This document shows positions 6,055-8,590 of a DNA stretch of 8,590 nucleotides, one piece after another; position 1 is the stretch's first letter; the number at the start of each line of letters is the position of its first letter. Both the position numbers and the translations under genes were made by a program. The notes under the pieces are model-generated. The model saw only the letters and a program-made list of their open reading frames with translations. It was not told the DNA's origin and ran no database searches. The stretch spans positions 1 to 8,590 of the forward strand of contig CAZBEI010000019.1 in the NCBI GenBank assembly GCA_964490895.1. Direction: 5' to 3'. Source of the DNA: JACRAO01 sp964490895. GTDB taxonomy: Bacteria > Bdellovibrionota > UBA1018.

Positions 6055-7236
6055 ATGACGCCCACAAAATCCATTCGCAATATCCGAGATATCAAAATCA
6101 CTGGGAAAAGACTGTTTCTGCGCCTGGATCTCAATGTCCCACTCAGTGACCCAGACTCAGATGGAAACAGAAAAGTGCTCGAAGAAGCCAGAATAAAAGA
6201 AGCGATCCCCACCATCCGCTATGCTCTTGAGCAAGAAGCCAGAATCATTTTGTGCTCACACTTAGGACGACCCGAGGGAAAAAGAAATCCCAGCTTTTCT
6301 TTAGAACCCGTAGGTGCCTACCTCGCAGAACTCTTAGGGCGGGAAGTCACTTTGACCGATGATTGTGTGGGCGAAGGCATTGAACTTCTTGCGCAATCCT
6401 TAAAAAATGGAGAAATCTTATTACTCGAAAATCTACGTTTTCATAAAGGCGAAGAAGAAAATGACTCTGATTTTTGTAAAAAACTTATGCGTCTCGCTGA
6501 CGTCTACATTACCGATGCCTTTGGGAGTGCTCACCGAAAACATGCCTCGACTTATGGACTCCCCGCTTTAATTCAAGAAAAGGGAATGGGTTTTTTAATC
6601 GAAAAAGAACTGCAGTTTTTAGAACCTCTTTTAAAAAAACCGGGGTCGCCTTTTTATGCCATTTTAGGAGGAGCGAAAGTTTCTGACAAAATCAAAGCCA
6701 TTGATTCCTTGGTCAAAACTCTAGACGGATTAGTGATTGGCGGAACTATGGCGCACGCTTTTTGGATGGCAGAGGGGAGATCCCTTCCAGCGGAAACAAA
6801 AACTCCGAACCATAAAGACATCGAAATCGCTCGCAGTTTAATTGAAAAACTAAAAAAGAAGGACCTGCCCTTACTCCTTCCTCTGGATACAAACGCAGGA
6901 TTTGACATCGGCCCCAAAACTATCCAAAAATATATCGAATTTTTATCCCATGCCAAAACGATCTTTTGGAATGGACCCCTCGGCTGGTTCGAAAAACCTG
7001 AGTATGCGATAGGCACTTTCGAAGTTGCAAAAGCCATTGCAGATCACGCTTCCATCAAAGTAGTGGGAGGGGGCGAAACGGTCTCTGCCATCAAACAATC
7101 GGGAGTGGCAGAAAAATTTCAGCACCTTTCTACCGGCGGAGGAGCCGTACTAGAATACCTTCAGGGAGAGGGACTCCCTGGAATTGATATTTTAAAAACC
7201 TACCCCAACCTTATCAGGCAGTCTCCGATTCTATGA
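6055..7236 (+). CDS. pgk: Phosphoglycerate kinase
   Basis: A 393-residue cytosolic glycolytic enzyme that transfers phosphate from 1,3-bisphosphoglycerate to ADP. All family landmarks are present. RLDLNVP (23-29) and R46 are substrate contacts, with SHLGRPEGK (68-76), LLENLRFHKGEE (123-134) containing R128, and DAFGSAHR (154-161). The nucleotide side has LGGAKVSDKI (204-213), GGTMAHAF (229-236), DIGPKT (284-289), IFWNGPLGWFE (303-313), GGGETVSA (338-345) and STGGGA (359-364). The length is normal for a bacterial PGK. The start has AAAGGA five bases upstream. The stop overlaps the tpiA start by 4 bp, so the two are co-transcribed and probably translationally coupled. The usual upstream gap gene is not next to it. 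Codons are visibly richer in C than in the minus-strand cluster. Confidence 0.98.
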   Translation: MTPTKSIRNIRDIKITGKRLFLRLDLNVPLSDPDSDGNRKVLEEARIKEAIPTIRYALEQEARIILCSHLGRPEGKRNPSFSLEPVGAYLAELLGREVTLTDDCVGEGIELLAQSLKNGEILLLENLRFHKGEEENDSDFCKKLMRLADVYITDAFGSAHRKHASTYGLPALIQEKGMGFLIEKELQFLEPLLKKPGSPFYAILGGAKVSDKIKAIDSLVKTLDGLVIGGTMAHAFWMAEGRSLPAETKTPNHKDIEIARSLIEKLKKKDLPLLLPLDTNAGFDIGPKTIQKYIEFLSHAKTIFWNGPLGWFEKPEYAIGTFEVAKAIADHASIKVVGGGETVSAIKQSGVAEKFQHLSTGGGAVLEYLQGEGLPGIDILKTYPNLIRQSPIL

Positions 7237-8009
7237 AATCTAAAAAAATTTTAATCGCAGGAAATTGGAAAATGAATCACGGCCCGAAAGACACCGAAGT
7301 ATTTTTCGAAACTTTTCAAAAACACTGGGATGCACTTTCTGATGAATTGAAAATGTCAGTTCAAAAAAAAGAAGTGGAGATTTGTCTCATTCTTCCATTT
7401 GTCAGTCTCCCAAAAGCTCTTGAGCTTTCGAAAAACTTACCCATCACCATAGCTGCACAAAATGTACACTGGGAAAAAAAGGGCGCCTTTACCGGCGAAA
7501 TCTCTGGCCCCATGCTGCTAGAGATGGGCATTGACACTGTACTTATAGGTCACTCCGAAAGGCGCACACACTTTGGCGAAACCGATCCCATTGTTAAAAA
7601 GAAAGCAAAAAGCTTACTCGAGCAAGGCTTTCGTGTGATTGTCTGTATCGGCGAAACTCACACTGAGCGCCTTGATAACCAGACAGAAGCCGTTTTAAAA
7701 AAACAACTCCATGCCCTTTTTGGAGCAGGAGATCTGACCGCCTCTCCTCAAAAACTCGTTTTGGCGTACGAACCCATTTGGGCCATTGGCACAGGCCTCA
7801 CGGCTACCCCCACCCAAGCAGAAGATGCTCACCGAATCATTGGCGCCAACATCTCCCAAGATCTACCTGTTTTATATGGAGGCAGCGTGACCCCCGAGAA
7901 CTTTAAAAGTCTGCTCGAGTGCCCGTCTGTAGATGGCGGGCTCATTGGCGGGGCGAGCTTAAAACCAGAAAATTTAGTGGAATTTATTAAAATAGCGGTA
8001 CCTGGGTAA
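7233..8009 (+). CDS. tpiA: Triosephosphate isomerase
   Basis: A 258-residue TIM-barrel enzyme interconverting dihydroxyacetone phosphate and glyceraldehyde 3-phosphate. Catalytic residues are all visible: N11 and K13 in AGNWKMN, H107 in IGHSERR, and E180 in AYEPIWAIGTG. The phosphate-gripping loop 6 follows E180 (PIWAIGTGLTAT), and the loop-7/8 motifs LYGGSVTPEN (214-223) and GGLIGGASL (235-243) complete the phosphate site. The length is close to the usual 250. The ATG shares the ATGA overlap with the pgk stop and has no strong Shine-Dalgarno sequence of its own, which fits coupling to pgk translation. No clear hairpin-plus-T-run terminator follows the stop. Confidence 0.98.
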   Translation: MKSKKILIAGNWKMNHGPKDTEVFFETFQKHWDALSDELKMSVQKKEVEICLILPFVSLPKALELSKNLPITIAAQNVHWEKKGAFTGEISGPMLLEMGIDTVLIGHSERRTHFGETDPIVKKKAKSLLEQGFRVIVCIGETHTERLDNQTEAVLKKQLHALFGAGDLTASPQKLVLAYEPIWAIGTGLTATPTQAEDAHRIIGANISQDLPVLYGGSVTPENFKSLLECPSVDGGLIGGASLKPENLVEFIKIAVPG

Positions 8010-8051
8010 AAAAATTATATTGCCCTATGTCTTTCCACCTGAATCATTCTT

Positions 8052-8072
8052 TTACATAAACCCTTACATAAA
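8052..8072. repeat. Direct repeat TTACATAAA x2
   Basis: Two exact copies of TTACATAAA lie at 8052-8060 and 8064-8072, a 12-base period with CCC between them. They stand immediately left of the palindrome at 8076-8096 in an AT-rich intergenic stretch, so chance similarity is possible but the clustering suggests a regulatory site. Confidence 0.5.
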
Positions 8073-8075
8073 ATA

Positions 8076-8096
8076 ATTAAACATTATATGTTTAAT
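8076..8096. promoter_or_regulatory. Perfect AT-rich palindrome, candidate operator
   Basis: Arms ATTAAACAT (8076-8084) and ATGTTTAAT (8088-8096) are perfect inverted copies around TAT. The 21-bp dyad is the size of a typical dimeric repressor or activator site. It is about 67 bases past the tpiA stop and about 120 bases before the next gene. There is no T-run beside it and the stem is weak, which argues against an intrinsic terminator. Confidence 0.5.
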
Positions 8097-8173
8097 ATCA
8101 ATATTCGCAACCACTTAGAACAAAATCCTTTTATAAATTACGTTGGCTCAAAGTTTGCATTCATTATTTTTAG

Positions 8174-8199
8174 CTCTTTTAGATAAACCACTAAAAGAG
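8174..8199 (+). promoter_or_regulatory. Inverted repeat just upstream of the ribosome binding site of the gene at 8214
   Basis: CTCTTTTAG (8174-8182) and CTAAAAGAG (8191-8199) are perfect inverted copies around an 8-base spacer. The right arm ends three bases before the GAGGAG ribosome binding site (8203-8208). As RNA it could form a 9-bp hairpin in the leader; as DNA it could be a protein-binding dyad. A weak promoter candidate (TTGGCT 8143-8148, 16 bases, TATTTT 8165-8170) would start transcription near the left arm. No T-run follows, so it is not an intrinsic terminator. Confidence 0.5.
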
Positions 8200-8213
8200 G
8201 GCGAGGAGCAGGT

Positions 8214-8590
8214 ATGTTACAAAAAATAAATTATTTGATTTTAGTGATGTTTTTTTTAAATTCTCATTTTTCAATTGCGGAACCCATAGAGAGGGACAAA
8301 GGAGTCCTAAAGCACCTCCAGGAGTTAAAAGAGAAAACAAAAACTGCATATGACAAAAAAAATGCACTAAAAAGATTTCAGGTGGCATTCGATAAGCAAA
8401 TCACCAAACCTCTCGACGAAGCAATAGAGGTGTTAAAAGATGAAAAGAAAATGGAGCAACATGAAGAAAAAATAGCCTTTCTCTCGCGAAAACCCATTAG
8501 CCACCTAAAATACATTGAGAGAGAATTAAATGATTTATCTGAATCCAAACAGGAAGGTCCAGTCAAAGCGGGGGCCAGCAAACTGCTCAA
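8214..8590 (+). CDS. Exported charged helical protein of unknown function, N-terminal part (runs off right edge)
   Basis: 125 codons are open from the ATG to the window edge. The start is supported by GAGGAG five bases upstream (8203-8208). Residues 1-22 form a typical signal peptide (MLQKINYLILVMFFLNSHFS, then IA) with likely cleavage after A22, so the protein should reach the periplasm or beyond. There is no lipobox cysteine. The mature part is dominated by Lys, Glu and Leu, with long stretches lacking Pro or Gly (about 31-65 and 68-92), suggesting helical and probably coiled-coil structure. I do not recognise a family. It is on the same strand as tpiA but 204 bp away, with its own candidate regulatory sites, so it probably belongs to a separate transcription unit. 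Confidence 0.75.
   Translation, partial: MLQKINYLILVMFFLNSHFSIAEPIERDKGVLKHLQELKEKTKTAYDKKNALKRFQVAFDKQITKPLDEAIEVLKDEKKMEQHEEKIAFLSRKPISHLKYIERELNDLSESKQEGPVKAGASKLL

Noticed and set aside
6654..7125. Minus-strand ORFs inside pgk
   Set aside because: They are antisense to a fully conserved pgk coding region.
8076..8096. Intrinsic terminator for pgk-tpiA
   Set aside because: The stem is almost all A:T and is not followed by a T-run on either strand.
8191..8590. Minus-strand ORFs of 65 and 70 codons at the right end
   Set aside because: They are antisense to the signal-peptide-bearing plus-strand ORF that has a good ribosome binding site; no independent support.
1..8590. CRISPR arrays, tRNA or rRNA genes, intact insertion sequences
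   Set aside because: No spaced repeat array, no cloverleaf with TTC-type arm, no rRNA signature and no complete transposase was seen on either strand.

Overview
The window looks like chromosomal DNA from a moderately AT-rich Gram-negative bacterium. The best guess is a Bdellovibrionota or former 'deltaproteobacterial' lineage, and this is held loosely. The grounds are a periplasm-oriented sensor kinase with two C-terminal receiver domains ending in a GK-x-PP motif, and the remnant of a protein with an HGGE...RP...LH...RSS signature. Both are patterns I associate with that group. No 16S rRNA or other taxonomic marker is present.

Layout. Positions 1-5254 hold a tightly packed minus-strand cluster, read from right to left. 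It contains a hexapeptide-repeat acyltransferase (4421-5254), an exported family-5 solute-binding protein (2913-4436, start corrected from the longest possible ORF), a membrane hybrid histidine kinase with tandem receivers (764-2908), and the first 251 codons of a MATE-type multidrug/flippase-like transporter that runs off the left edge (1-753). The genes overlap by 16 bp or are separated by 4 and 10 bp, and a good sigma-70-like promoter lies just upstream at 5281-5310. They are therefore probably one transcript.

Positions 5255-6054 form an 800-bp region without an intact known gene. It holds the operon promoter, a short minus-strand ORF (5373-5636) that looks like the N-terminal stump of a REP-associated/Y1-type transposase-like protein with its own promoter-like sequence, a GC-rich inverted repeat at the ORF's 3' end, three head-to-tail 10-bp repeats (5737-5766), and a GC-richer stretch of unknown role (about 5840-5950).

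Positions 6055-8009 hold the plus-strand glycolytic pair pgk-tpiA, overlapping by 4 bp (ATGA). Both proteins have all the catalytic motifs I looked for. No gap gene lies upstream and no secG lies immediately downstream.

Positions 8010-8213 are an AT-rich intergenic region with a direct repeat, a perfect 9+9 palindrome and a second perfect 9+9 inverted repeat just ahead of the next ribosome binding site. At 8214 an exported, highly charged, probably helical protein begins and runs off the right edge.

Functional reading. pgk-tpiA is housekeeping. The minus-strand cluster is the unusual part. A periplasmic binding protein without its ABC permease sits directly beside a sensor kinase with a periplasmic domain, between an acyltransferase and an exporter-type membrane protein. 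A plausible but unproven reading is a sense-and-export or envelope-modification module in which the binding protein presents a ligand to the kinase.
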